From the NCBI RefSeq assembly GCF_015477765.1, contig NZ_JADLQQ010000014.1, positions 62,001-126,000 on the forward strand: 64,000 nt of DNA. The letters are read 5' to 3'. The position numbers and the translations under genes are program-made. This document shows positions 9,423 to 18,181 of this stretch, piece by piece (the first letter of the stretch is position 1; each line of letters begins with the position of its first letter). Source of the stretch: Nocardia transvalensis. GTDB taxonomy: Bacteria; Actinomycetota; Actinomycetes; Mycobacteriales; Mycobacteriaceae. Below the pieces are notes generated by a model that saw only the letters and a program-made list of their open reading frames with translations, did not search any database and was not told the DNA's origin.

Positions 9423-10933
9423 TATGAACGTTCCCCCCGCAATGCTGCGATGAGCCTCTCCGCCTCTCGATGGACACGACGTGCCTCTGTGTCCCAGTCA
9501 GCAACAAGTTCCTCGAGATCCTCCACACTGTGAACGACAGCCGACTGTGGCCGCGAGATGTACAGCGGAATTGAAAGGGATGCCTCATTCGCGAGCATCT
9601 CTTCGATTGTTACAACTTTGCAAAAGTCATCAACATTGGAAAACTTCTCGTAGGCATCGAGGATCGCATCTATATGTCGTGCGTTCAGGTAAGATTGGGC
9701 CCTTTCCCTGGCCACTAGGTCGACTGCGTTTATGAGAAGGACCTTGCGCTTACGGTCGGCATGCTTGCGAACGCGACAAATGATAATGCACGCCTCCATC
9801 GGGGAGTTGTAGAAAAGCCCTGGCCCTAGCCCCAGAACACATTCGAGAATATCGGATTGTATGAGCCTCTCTCGAAGCTCCCGCTCCTCTCTCCGGAAAA
9901 GTACACCGTGTGGAAATAGGATTGCACAGCGCCCGGTTTCAGGTTTCAACGAGCAGACAATGTGTTGAAAGAATGCGTAGTCAGCCCGGCCTTGCGGAGG
10001 TAAGCCCCAGATCTTCCTTCCCCATTTATCACTACTAAAAGCGGTGCGATCCCATTGCTTAATCGAATAGGGCGGATTGGCAAGCACTACATCGAACGTT
10101 CGTAAACGGTCCTGGAGTAGAAACTTCGGATCGGACAGAGTATCGCCGCGTTCGATCGTGAATTCCTCGATTCCGTGAAGGAAAAGATTCATTCGCGCGA
10201 TCGACGAGGTCATAACATTACGTTCCTGTCCATACAGCCTGACGTTTCGATGCTCCTCCCCCTGTCTCTTTAGCTCGGCAACTGTTGAGACCAACATACC
10301 CCCCGTCCCGCAAGTGGGATCGTAAATGCTTTCGCCCGGCTGGGGTGCCAGCATTCGCACCATGAGATGCACCAACGTCCTGTTGGTATAAAACTCCTGA
10401 GCTGTGTGGCCGGAGTCGTCCGCAAACTTCTTCACCAGGTACTCGTATGCCTGCCCCAGTTCATCCTCGGGGACGTTGGCAATCGAGAGTACCTTGGTCG
10501 AAAAATGCTCGATCAGGTTCCGTAGAGTTTCATCGGAGAGTCGGTCTTTGTTGGTCCATTGGGCGTCGCCAAATACTCCTGTCAACTGTTCCGCGTTAGC
10601 TGATTCGATACGGTGAATTGCTTTTACTAGAGCGGCGCCAAGATTATTTGGTGATCGACGAACGTCGCGCCAATGTGCCCCTAATGGAATCTGAAACCGG
10701 TGATTTTCAGGCTTGGCAGCCAGGTCTTCATCGCCGTATACCGCGAGGGCGGCCTCACGCTCCTCGTCGTATACATCGCTGATTCGTTTGAAAAACAGCA
10801 ACGGGAAGATGTATTGCTTATAATCGCCTGCGTCGATGAGACCTCGTAACAGCGTTGCAGCACCCCATAGATACGCTTCCAATTCAGCTTGGGTCAACCC
10901 TGGCTTTCTACCGTTCACGACAGAAGCCCCCAT
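9422..10933 (-). CDS. hsdM: Type I DNA methyltransferase subunit, second copy
   Basis: 503 residues. It has the HsdM N-terminal helical domain (YIFPLLFFKRISDVY), AdoMet motif I DPTCGTGG near 205-212 and catalytic NPPY near 286-289, the signature of N6-adenine methylation. The motif X region reads EFYTNR where HsdM proteins usually have EFYTPR. It is clearly homologous along its length to the gene immediately upstream (10915-12456) but diverged well beyond a recent duplication. Its start overlaps the end of that gene by 19 bases. Classical type I enzymes have one M gene used twice, so two M genes suggest a heterodimeric M pair or a division of labour. Confidence 0.93.
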   Translation of the reverse strand: MGASVVNGRKPGLTQAELEAYLWGAATLLRGLIDAGDYKQYIFPLLFFKRISDVYDEEREAALAVYGDEDLAAKPENHRFQIPLGAHWRDVRRSPNNLGAALVKAIHRIESANAEQLTGVFGDAQWTNKDRLSDETLRNLIEHFSTKVLSIANVPEDELGQAYEYLVKKFADDSGHTAQEFYTNRTLVHLMVRMLAPQPGESIYDPTCGTGGMLVSTVAELKRQGEEHRNVRLYGQERNVMTSSIARMNLFLHGIEEFTIERGDTLSDPKFLLQDRLRTFDVVLANPPYSIKQWDRTAFSSDKWGRKIWGLPPQGRADYAFFQHIVCSLKPETGRCAILFPHGVLFRREERELRERLIQSDILECVLGLGPGLFYNSPMEACIIICRVRKHADRKRKVLLINAVDLVARERAQSYLNARHIDAILDAYEKFSNVDDFCKVVTIEEMLANEASLSIPLYISRPQSAVVHSVEDLEELVADWDTEARRVHREAERLIAALRGERS

Positions 10934-12456
10934 TCCTTCAATTGGGTGCGAAAGCGGTCCTCGGCCTGCTCTGCATCGGCGAGCGCTGCGTCGAGTCTTG
11001 CTGTCGCTTCCTCAACATCGAGAACGTTATCGCTATCTGTGGGACTTACGTACAGTTGAATGTTCAGGTTGTAGTCGTTGCGGGCAATCTCAGTCATGTC
11101 TGCAACGTGTGATCGACCTGATATATCAGCGTAAGCTCTATACCATTCCAGAATTCGATCGACATGCTCGGCTTCTAGCGTATTTTGGGTTCGCCCCCTG
11201 CGGAACTGATCGGATGCGTCGATGAACAGAACGCGACCCTTCCGATCTGCTGGTTTCTGGTCGCGGATGATCACGATACATGCGGCGAGTCCCGTACCGT
11301 AGAAGAGGTTGGGTGCGAGACCGATCACAGCCTCAACTTTGTCGGTCTCCAATACGGATCGACGGATTCCAGACTCTGACTTGGTTCGGAACAGTGCTCC
11401 CTGCGGCAACACGACACCGACTCGTCCGGATCTCGGCGCCATCGAAGTCATCATGTGCTGTACCCATGCGTAGTCTGCCGACGATCGAGGCGGAATACCG
11501 GCGAACTTCCGGCCAAAGGGATCATTTTTCCACAAGTCCTCGCCCCACGCCTTGAGAGAAAAGGGAGGATTTGCTATAACGCAGTCGAATGTCGCAAGCG
11601 AGTCACCGTCGAAGAACACCGGCTGCCGGAGCGTGTCTCCGCGAACAATCTGAAAGTCTTCGACACTATGAATGAATAGATTCATCCGAGCAATTCCGGC
11701 AGTAGTGAGATTTTTCTCCTGGCCAAATAGTTTTCCGTATAGCATTTGAGGACGGCCGCCGCCGCGGAGAATATGTTGGACGACCTCGATCAACATTCCA
11801 CCGGTACCGCAAGCTGGATCATAGACTGTCTCGCCCTCTTTTGGATTCAGGATCTCGACCAGCAGTTTGACTACCGAGCGCGGAGTGTAGAATTCGCCTG
11901 CTTTCTTGTTTGATAGGTCGGCGAATTTCTTAATTAGATATTCATACGCTTGACCGAGCACATCCGGTTCTACTGCCTCATTCGTCAAAGGTTGCGACGA
12001 GAAGTGTTCTAGCAAAGTCCGCAACACCTCGTCAGAGATGCGCTCCTTGTTCGCCCACGGAGCATCGCCGAAAATTCCGTATAATGTATCCGAATTGGCT
12101 TTCTCGATATCGCGAAACGCTGCTACAAGCTTGGCGCCAATATTCTTTGGTGCATATTGTACTACTTTCCAGTGGCAGTGCCCTGGAATCTGGAAGCGAT
12201 GATTCTCCGCGAACCGCGCGTACTCGACGTCCCCGCCGGACTCGTCGAGTGCTTGCCGGTACTCTTCCCAGTAGACGTCGCTGATCCGCTTGAAGAACAG
12301 AAGTGGAAAGATGTAGCTCTTGAAGTCAGCTTGGTCGATGGGGCCACGGAGAATGTTGGCTGCCTCCAAGAGGTGTGACTCGAGCTCGCCAAGAGTGATC
12401 TTCCTGGTCACCTTGGGCAGGAGCTCAAGTTGCTCCGCCACCTCATCCTCAGTCAC
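10915..12456 (-). CDS. hsdM: Type I DNA methyltransferase subunit, first copy
   Basis: 513 residues from the GTG at 12456, which has GGAG nine bases upstream; the frame stays open to 12621, but that extension is not HsdM-like. Features are YIFPLLFFKRISDVY in the helical domain, motif X GEFYTPR near 187-193, motif I DPACGTGG at 213-220 and catalytic NPPF at 296-299. All expected elements of an active N6-adenine methyltransferase are present. It is the promoter-proximal gene of the operon. The region is richer in A+T than its flanks. The 3' end overlaps the second hsdM by 19 bases. Confidence 0.93.
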   Translation of the reverse strand: MTEDEVAEQLELLPKVTRKITLGELESHLLEAANILRGPIDQADFKSYIFPLLFFKRISDVYWEEYRQALDESGGDVEYARFAENHRFQIPGHCHWKVVQYAPKNIGAKLVAAFRDIEKANSDTLYGIFGDAPWANKERISDEVLRTLLEHFSSQPLTNEAVEPDVLGQAYEYLIKKFADLSNKKAGEFYTPRSVVKLLVEILNPKEGETVYDPACGTGGMLIEVVQHILRGGGRPQMLYGKLFGQEKNLTTAGIARMNLFIHSVEDFQIVRGDTLRQPVFFDGDSLATFDCVIANPPFSLKAWGEDLWKNDPFGRKFAGIPPRSSADYAWVQHMMTSMAPRSGRVGVVLPQGALFRTKSESGIRRSVLETDKVEAVIGLAPNLFYGTGLAACIVIIRDQKPADRKGRVLFIDASDQFRRGRTQNTLEAEHVDRILEWYRAYADISGRSHVADMTEIARNDYNLNIQLYVSPTDSDNVLDVEEATARLDAALADAEQAEDRFRTQLKEWGLLS

Positions 12457-12694
12457 TGATGACAGCTCCGTTCGTGTCGACGTGTTGGCCGATCCAATGT
12501 AACCGTATCTAAGGCAGGGACTGCGCCCGCTTCGTTTGCCTGGATGAACAGTGTGCCGCACCATCCGAGTTGCTGTGCGCATGTTGGCCCACGACTGGAG
12601 GGGCTGAGGACATTTCGGCACGTTGACGCGAGCGTACCGAACCTCTCTGCGGGAGCGTAGCCGTCAGATCTGGCAACCGGGTGGCACGGGGTGT
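12457..12694. other. Upstream region of the restriction operon
   Basis: About 240 bases between the first hsdM and the decayed phage genes. The operon promoter should lie here on the minus strand. A TACATT hexamer near 12497-12502 could be a -10 element, but I cannot pair it with a convincing -35. No gene is supported. Confidence 0.3.
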
Positions 12695-13526
12695 TCCTAT
12701 CGCAGGAGGAACCAGGGCCACCAGTTGTTGGTGCCGACGTGGGCTTTGCTGAGGAATGGTGGGGGTACTGGCCAGCCGGGACCTTCGCCGCCGTGGGCGC
12801 CGCGGGTCCAGTAATACGGTTGGCGTGGTTCGGTGCCTTCGGGCTGATTGAAGATCCAGCGAGGGATGGTGACGAGTTTGTAGCCGGTGAGGCCGACATA
12901 GTTGGCGAGGAATCCGACGGCGTAACGTCGCCCTGGCGGGCACGCAGGAGTGGGATCTCGAAACGATATTATGTGGAGGCGGCATTGAGCTGGCCTTTGA
13001 TGTCGCCGCTGTTCCAGTGGAGGGTGAGGTCACCGGTGTCCTGGTCGAGGGTGTACACCGAGAGGTGGACATCGTGGATGTGTGCCTGTCCAGCGGGGCC
13101 AATGATGGTGCTGACTTGCCGGTATTCGTGGTCCCGGGTGCACCTGACCATGCCGAGTTCGAGTGCACCGGTGGCGGGTTGGTAGAACGGGGCCTCTCTG
13201 AGGTCACCGTTCGCGTCGGGTTCGCGGGCGAGCAGCGCGAGGGGGAAGGTGGAGGTGAGGTTCACCCACAGCGGGATGTCGGTCGGGACCTCGTCGTAGG
13301 TGGGTCGGCGTTGGATGGTTCGCGGCCCTCGCGGCGGTGCACGTTTTGGGCGCCGGTGAATGCGCCGATGACGCCGGATTTGATGGCGGGTTTGCAGCAC
13401 GGGTTTTGACGCCGGGAACATGCTGACGCAACTGTGTGGCGAATTCGTCGCTGTGCCGTAGTAGCTGCCGGATCAGCCGCAGCGCCTCACGGAATCGCTC
13501 AGTGTCGCTGCGGTTTCGGCGCTCAA
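12695..13526 (-). pseudogene. Decayed copy of a phage tail gene and the adjacent holin-like gene
   Basis: From about 12700 to 13400 this follows the intact gene at 20043-20843 nearly base for base, with shared peptides such as RRPTYDEVPTDIPLWVNL and PFYQPATGALELGM, but frame changes break it into pieces. From about 13405 it matches the 3' part of the holin-like gene at 20840-21139 (FREALRLIRQLLRHSDE). Both are on the same strand and in the same order as the intact pair. The match stops abruptly near 13526, where toxin-like sequence begins. It is probably the relic of a second related phage, or a recombinational duplication. Confidence 0.85.
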
Positions 13527-14830
13527 GTCGTTCTACAACAGCGCAGGCCGGGATGGACTGCTCACCCTGTCGGATCAGCTTAGTGCCAATGGCTCTCCCG
13601 AAGCGCTCGCGATGCAACGCAATCTGAGTGACGGGTCGATGGTGCTGTCCAACGACCACGCCGTCACCCGCAACTCCTCCGGACAGATCCAAGACCGCGG
13701 CGGATGTAACAAGCTGCATCCCGAGATCCGGGAACTCGTCGGCACCAGTCCCGGGAGCCTCATCGCCGGAACCGACGCCAACACCCACGACCTGCCCGAC
13801 GACTATCGCTGCAAGGACGGCAAGCTCACCTACAACCGCGACATATCACGGTTCGCCGACTTGGTCAGCAGTGCCGACAAGGGCTACAGCCCAGGGGAGA
13901 AATTCGGCGTCGAGCTGTCGCGCCAAGCCGCGCACGAAGCATTCCTGTCCGACTGCATCGGCGCGGGCGGCCGAGCCGAGATCATCAACCGCCCCAGCGA
14001 CGAAACAACCCAGCACCTACTCGATGCCGGCGCTCGCAGCAAGGAAGCCGACCAGGCCCTCAACACCGGCCACGGCTAGAAGAACTGTTCCCAAGAACAC
14101 ACCTGGCCAGGACTACCATCTCTACGACCCCAACAAGTTCCTGACCGGCCTGATGAAGCACAAGTGGGAAGACAGCGGCGGAACACTAGGCAACATGTAC
14201 CGGTGGATCGAAGACGACTCACAGTCTGCCGATCAGGCGGCGAGCACTCGAGCTGGAGATACCACGAGCGGGCTGTCGAGCTACGTCGCCAAGAACTACG
14301 ACACTCTGCTGAACCTGCACTGCCCGCACACTGAATCACTCGGGAGATCAATCCCCATGCCGTGCAAGCTCTCTCGTCAGCATTGGCCCCGTACCTTCCC
14401 GAAATGGTGGGTCCACTGCCACCTGGCATGGGACACAACGGGTTCACTCCGCCGGATCCAGTGACCGACAACGCCCGCCACGGGGCACAGCGGATCTTAG
14501 AACTGATGGATACCGACAAGGACGCTGCCATGCAGTTCAACGCCAAAGCGCTCGTCGCTGCATCGGAAATGCAAGCCCGTTGGGTGAGTTCAGCTCTGGA
14601 CGACCCCGACAACCCGCTGAACGATCTGGCAATCACCTCCGGCAAGATCCAAGGACTGGTTGATTATGGACTCACGCTTGAGTCCGATGACCGCACCAAG
14701 GACGCCATTCATGGCGCAACCATGGATTCACTGACAAAGGCGCCGCCTACGACTCCATCTAGGCTGTACTCACCACGGGCGTCAAGTACGTTCCGGTACT
14801 CGGCGATGTCGCTAGGCCTATCCGCCGCGG
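13527..14830 (+). pseudogene. Decayed copy of the C-terminal region of a WXG toxin-like protein
   Basis: Corresponds to about 57750-59040 of the intact gene at 56958-59417. Shared stretches include MVLSNDHAVTRNSSG, KGYSPGEKFGVELSRQAAH and MYRWIEDDS. It begins well inside the parent gene, so the WXG N-terminal domain is absent. A TAG near 14077 and later frame changes split it. It ends near 14830, where about 460 bases of the parent sequence are missing and the lipoprotein copy begins. No start signal is seen at the left end, because the copy abuts a decayed phage gene. Confidence 0.88.
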
Positions 14831-15601
14831 TCGGTAGCCGATGAGATGGTCAAACATGTCACCACGACAGGCGCCGCCGACAAAGCAGCAGTTCATAACC
14901 TGCTCACTGGGAGAGGACTCCGCGATGGGGCGACCACCGATCGGGTGTTCGATAACCTGCTGCACCGCCACTGGCTCGACGGCGGCGCGGCTGTCGGCAC
15001 CCTCTTCTCCTGGATCGAAGCCGACGCGAAGTCTCCCGACACAGCGACTTCCACACGCGCCGGTGAAAAGGCATCCGGGCTGGAGCAATGCCTGGGCGGC
15101 CACGCGCCTGCATTGCTGAACCTCGACGGCGGCCGCAGTCGCTCGGTTGGCCAAGTCGACCACGAGCCGTCCAGGGCATCGCCGCCGCATTGACCCCCTA
15201 CATCGCGAACTCGCCGGTACCGGCGCGGCAGGCGTCACAGCACCGGCATTCACACCACCAGACGAGAAAGATCCGAGCCGTCGCACTGCGGTGAGCGTTG
15301 TCGCTGTCGTCGTCAGCGACAAGGACGCTGCTGCCCGATTCGCCAGCGCCGCCTACTTTACCGCGAGCCAAATCGCCAGCAAATGGATTGAGAGCCAACT
15401 GGATCAGAAGTCCACCGATGTCCTCCCCTACGGGTACGGAGTCGTCTGTCGGCTTCTTGAGCGCGGGCTCACCGTAGAGTCGGCGACCGTAACCAGGACA
15501 AATTCGGCGATTCTCCTCCCGTCGATAGCGTCAAGCGGGAGCAACCCTTTGTCGATTACCAGCTGAGAGGCTGCTATCTGCCAGAGCTCGACCTCATCGT
15601 C
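14831..15601 (+). pseudogene. Decayed copy of the toxin-partner lipoprotein
   Basis: Matches about 59500-60270 of the intact lipoprotein gene at 59414-60505 (shared GRGLRDGA, MFSWIE-like LFSWIEADAK, and LTPYIAN). The signal peptide and lipobox are missing, as are the last 235 bases of the parent. Frame changes occur near 15130 and 15190. Homology ends near 15601, just before the unrelated DndB-like segment. Confidence 0.85.
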
Positions 15602-15784
15602 AACCATCCGCAGACACGACAGCTGACTCGGCCACCCTTCCAACCGGTCCCGATCGCACGTAGCTTCGCGCTACTGCACGAGACCTAGGATATTCGCACG
15701 TGACACTAGGCAAAGACACGTAGGACACGTAGTATCTGGTCCCGGTGCCGCTGTGGCACCGCTACAACCGATAAGGAGTTGGAA

Positions 15785-16939
15785 GTGCCACTGGTTCGGA
15801 AAGCGGATTCGAAGGCGGCCGCCGAGGCACCGGAAGCCCTGGAGCTCCCGTTGGATATCCGCAACATCGCCCAGGTCGACGATGCCGGCGGAGAGCACAT
15901 CGAGTGTCAGATGACCGGCGCATTCATCGTCCACCTGTACAAGAGCGGTCTGCTCAAGCTCACCGGCAACATCCGACCGGCACATAACCGGGACCGGTTG
16001 CTGGGCAAGACTCGGACCAAGGTCAACAAGTGGACGTCGGAGCTTCTCAACAACGAGGCGATCATCGGCAATATTTCGATGCGCCTGGACCCCACGAAGT
16101 CCGAGTACGAGATCTGGACCGACGAGGAAACCGGGCAGACCGTTCTCACGGTCGACGAAGGCGAGCTGGACTGCGCGGTCGATTCGCTGTCTCGGATCAG
16201 GGCGATCCTGGCCGCAGCCGATAATCCCCTCGGCAGCTTCGATCTGACCACTCGTTTCCAGGTGCGGATCTGGCTGCTCGACGACGCAACCGCCAGAAAG
16301 GTGGCAACCATCTACAACACGCGCGGTGACAAGGTCAACGACAGCACCGCGAAGTACGCCTACTCCGAGACCAAGGAGCAGGAGGTCGCCCGCCGACTGG
16401 TGAACGGAAGTGAGCACCTGGGTCAGGACAACATCGAAGTCTTGGCCAACTCGGTGTCGGCGAGCTCGCATAAGCTGACCGCTTTCAACACCATCAGCAA
16501 GGCGATCGAGACCTCATGGAAGGGCGGTCCGGTGACCGCGGCCGACGTTGAGGCGCAGTCGAGTTGGCTGATCAGCGCCTGGGATTCCCTGGTCCAAATC
16601 CGTCCGGAATACGGCAAGCTGTCCACCCCGGCACGGCAACAGCAGCGGCAGGAAAACATCTGCTCCACGGCGGTCGTGATCTTCGGGCTCATCGGGGCGA
16701 TGTCCACCATGTACACCGACCACGTCGACCCGGCGGACGCATTCAAGGCCCTCGCCGTCGACGACAAGAGGGAAGACGTCTTCGACTGGCAGAATTCGAT
16801 CTGGGTGAAGGCGGGCGTCGTGACCCCGACCGGGTCCAGCAACAACGGTCTGACCACCCGCAACAGCTTCCCAGCTCGCCGCGCCGCCACGCGCGTACTG
16901 CGGGAGATCATGCATCTCGATTCCGACGACACCGAGTAG
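15785..16939 (+). CDS. DndB-like protein (DNA sulfur modification regulator family)
   Basis: 384 residues from a GTG with AAGGAG six bases upstream; a TTG at 15779 is an alternative. The middle resembles DndB/DGQHR-domain proteins: YNTRGDKVNDS (177-187) aligns with their polar Asn/Thr-rich block, followed by EVARRL and ANSVSASSHKLTAFN. Where DGQHR is expected the sequence reads DSLSR (133-137), so the motif is degenerate. In dnd systems DndB is a DNA-binding regulator; no dndA, C, D or E is adjacent. The gene is intact inside a field of pseudogenes. Direct repeats of ACACGTAG at 15716-15723 and 15725-15732 lie upstream and could be an operator. Family membership is judged from motif layout only. 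Confidence 0.6.
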   Translation: MPLVRKADSKAAAEAPEALELPLDIRNIAQVDDAGGEHIECQMTGAFIVHLYKSGLLKLTGNIRPAHNRDRLLGKTRTKVNKWTSELLNNEAIIGNISMRLDPTKSEYEIWTDEETGQTVLTVDEGELDCAVDSLSRIRAILAAADNPLGSFDLTTRFQVRIWLLDDATARKVATIYNTRGDKVNDSTAKYAYSETKEQEVARRLVNGSEHLGQDNIEVLANSVSASSHKLTAFNTISKAIETSWKGGPVTAADVEAQSSWLISAWDSLVQIRPEYGKLSTPARQQQRQENICSTAVVIFGLIGAMSTMYTDHVDPADAFKALAVDDKREDVFDWQNSIWVKAGVVTPTGSSNNGLTTRNSFPARRAATRVLREIMHLDSDDTE

Positions 16940-16955
16940 TTAGTTGAACCGACAG

Positions 16956-16978
16956 GCCCGGGTGCGAAAATCCCGGGC
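16956..16978 (+). terminator. Stem-loop after the DndB-like gene
   Basis: Perfect 7-base G+C stem (16956-16962 with 16972-16978) around a 9-base loop, 17 bases after the DndB-like stop codon. No long T run follows, as is common in high-GC actinobacteria. Confidence 0.55.
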
Positions 16979-17148
16979 ATTGCCCGGTTGCCGTGGTGTC
17001 CGGACGCGGATCAGTCGAGCCTTGTTGTGCTGCGGTGTGCCGCGGTCAGGACGTCGGCGATGGTGGGATCGACGAGAGGCGCGGTGACGAACGTGATTGT
17101 CACCGGACCCAGCGCTGGTGCGCAGCATCGCCTTGGGCGGCGCTGACG

Positions 17149-17430
17149 CCTCATTCGAGGACTCCGTCCGGTAGTTGGCATCCGAGTGCTGCGGTCAGGA
17201 GGCGGTAATGGGTTGGCGCTCAGGTGGTTCGGCAGAATTGGCAGATACATCCGTCCGCGGTGATTTGGAGTGCGGCTTGGCGGACGAGTTCACCGCTGGC
17301 GTCGGAGCGGTGGATGGTGCGGGCTCCGCAAGCGAGACAGACCGCGACGAGCTCCCAGCGGCAGACTGTTCGAGCAGAGCACGCCCAGTACTGGCCCTCC
17401 AGGACGCCGTCTTCCCCGATCCAGAGCCCG
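17149..17430 (-). pseudogene. Decayed copy of the zinc-ribbon gene
   Basis: Matches the 3' part of the intact gene at 60516-61193 (shared RWELVA, DASGELVRQAALQI and ITADGCICQ). The match begins just before the stop codon of the parent and fades upstream near 17430, before the terminator and the tRNA fragment. In the intact locus this gene converges on the lipoprotein gene 10 bases away; here the DndB-like segment lies between them. Confidence 0.75.
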
Positions 17431-17466
17431 TCTTCTCTGGCCAAAAGGTCTAGTAGATCCAAAAAT

Positions 17467-17507
17467 GGCCCAGGCCAGAGAGTTCGAAAATCTCTCTGGC
17501 CTGGGCC
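17467..17507. terminator. Strong stem-loop next to the tRNA fragment
   Basis: A perfect 16-base stem (17467-17482 with 17492-17507) with a 9-base loop. On the minus strand it lies immediately downstream of the tRNA-fMet 3' half, so it is probably the native terminator of that tRNA gene. The same stem would also stop plus-strand transcription. Confidence 0.85.
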
Positions 17508-17510
17508 GCT

Positions 17511-17553
17511 AGTAGCGGGGACAGGATTTGAACCTGCGACCTCTGGGTTATGA
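17511..17553 (-). other. 3' half of initiator tRNA-Met: integration site core (att)
   Basis: Read on the minus strand, 17553 to 17511 is the 3' half of an actinobacterial tRNA-fMet: anticodon CAT at 17552-17550, the AACCCAG anticodon stem side, variable loop AGGTC, TTCAAAT T-loop and acceptor strand GCGGGGA as its complement. The 5' half is absent: the next bases do not form a D arm. A 3' tRNA half beside its own terminator is what site-specific integration into the anticodon or T-arm region leaves behind. A complete copy should lie at the far end of the element, outside this window. It cannot be a functional tRNA. Confidence 0.85.
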
Positions 17554-18181
17554 CAGACCGCGATACAGACACGTTCGGACAGCTTCGGTTCCATAGTTCC
17601 ACCAGCACAAACCCCCCGACGAGCTATGCGTTCCCGTGGCCCCGCATTCGGGCGTATTCGGACCAAAACATCCAGTAAACATCCACCAGAAAGATCCCCG
17701 TACCCACGTGACCGGCGTGCCGAGCCTGTCCCCGACCACTGCGATCCATGCCATCGGTGAACCAGCGGTCCCGCTCTACAGTGTCCGATGGTGGTAGAAC
17801 ATCAGCTTCTGTACCAACGCAATTCGGCCCGGCTCGCCTCTATTCTTTTCTGCATTTCTAGCAGTGTAAATAGCTTTAGGCTATTGAGTTCCCGATTCTG
17901 CCGCACCACAACGTATTCGGCTGAGTTCTGATGAAAAACCGGAGTAAATCCGGAGTTCCGCCTCGAACATGCACACCGTTGAATAGTGCCAACACATCGG
18001 CCGGGCCGGGATATCAGTAGGGATCGCTGACGGCCCCTGGGGGACGCTCTGCGACTGCCACAGATCGACCGCATGCTAGAGGAGACCCGTTGTCCACCGA
18101 TCACTCTGGCGCTTCAGAGGTCGCACGACCGATTCCATGTTATCCACCGCATGTGCGCCAACCAGCAGTCAGAATCATTGA
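17554..18181. other. Gene-free stretch beside the att site
   Basis: About 630 bases with no supported gene. It borders the integration core and would be expected to contain arm-type or attP-flank sequence. I see no integrase remnant on either strand. A locally A+T-richer patch lies near 17820-17960. Confidence 0.5.

Noticed and set aside
17511..17600. Functional tRNA-fMet gene
   Set aside because: Only the 3' half is present. Sequence beyond the anticodon cannot form the D arm or acceptor stem.
17553..18181. Integrase or excisionase remnant next to the att site
   Set aside because: All short frames lack tyrosine- or serine-recombinase motifs.
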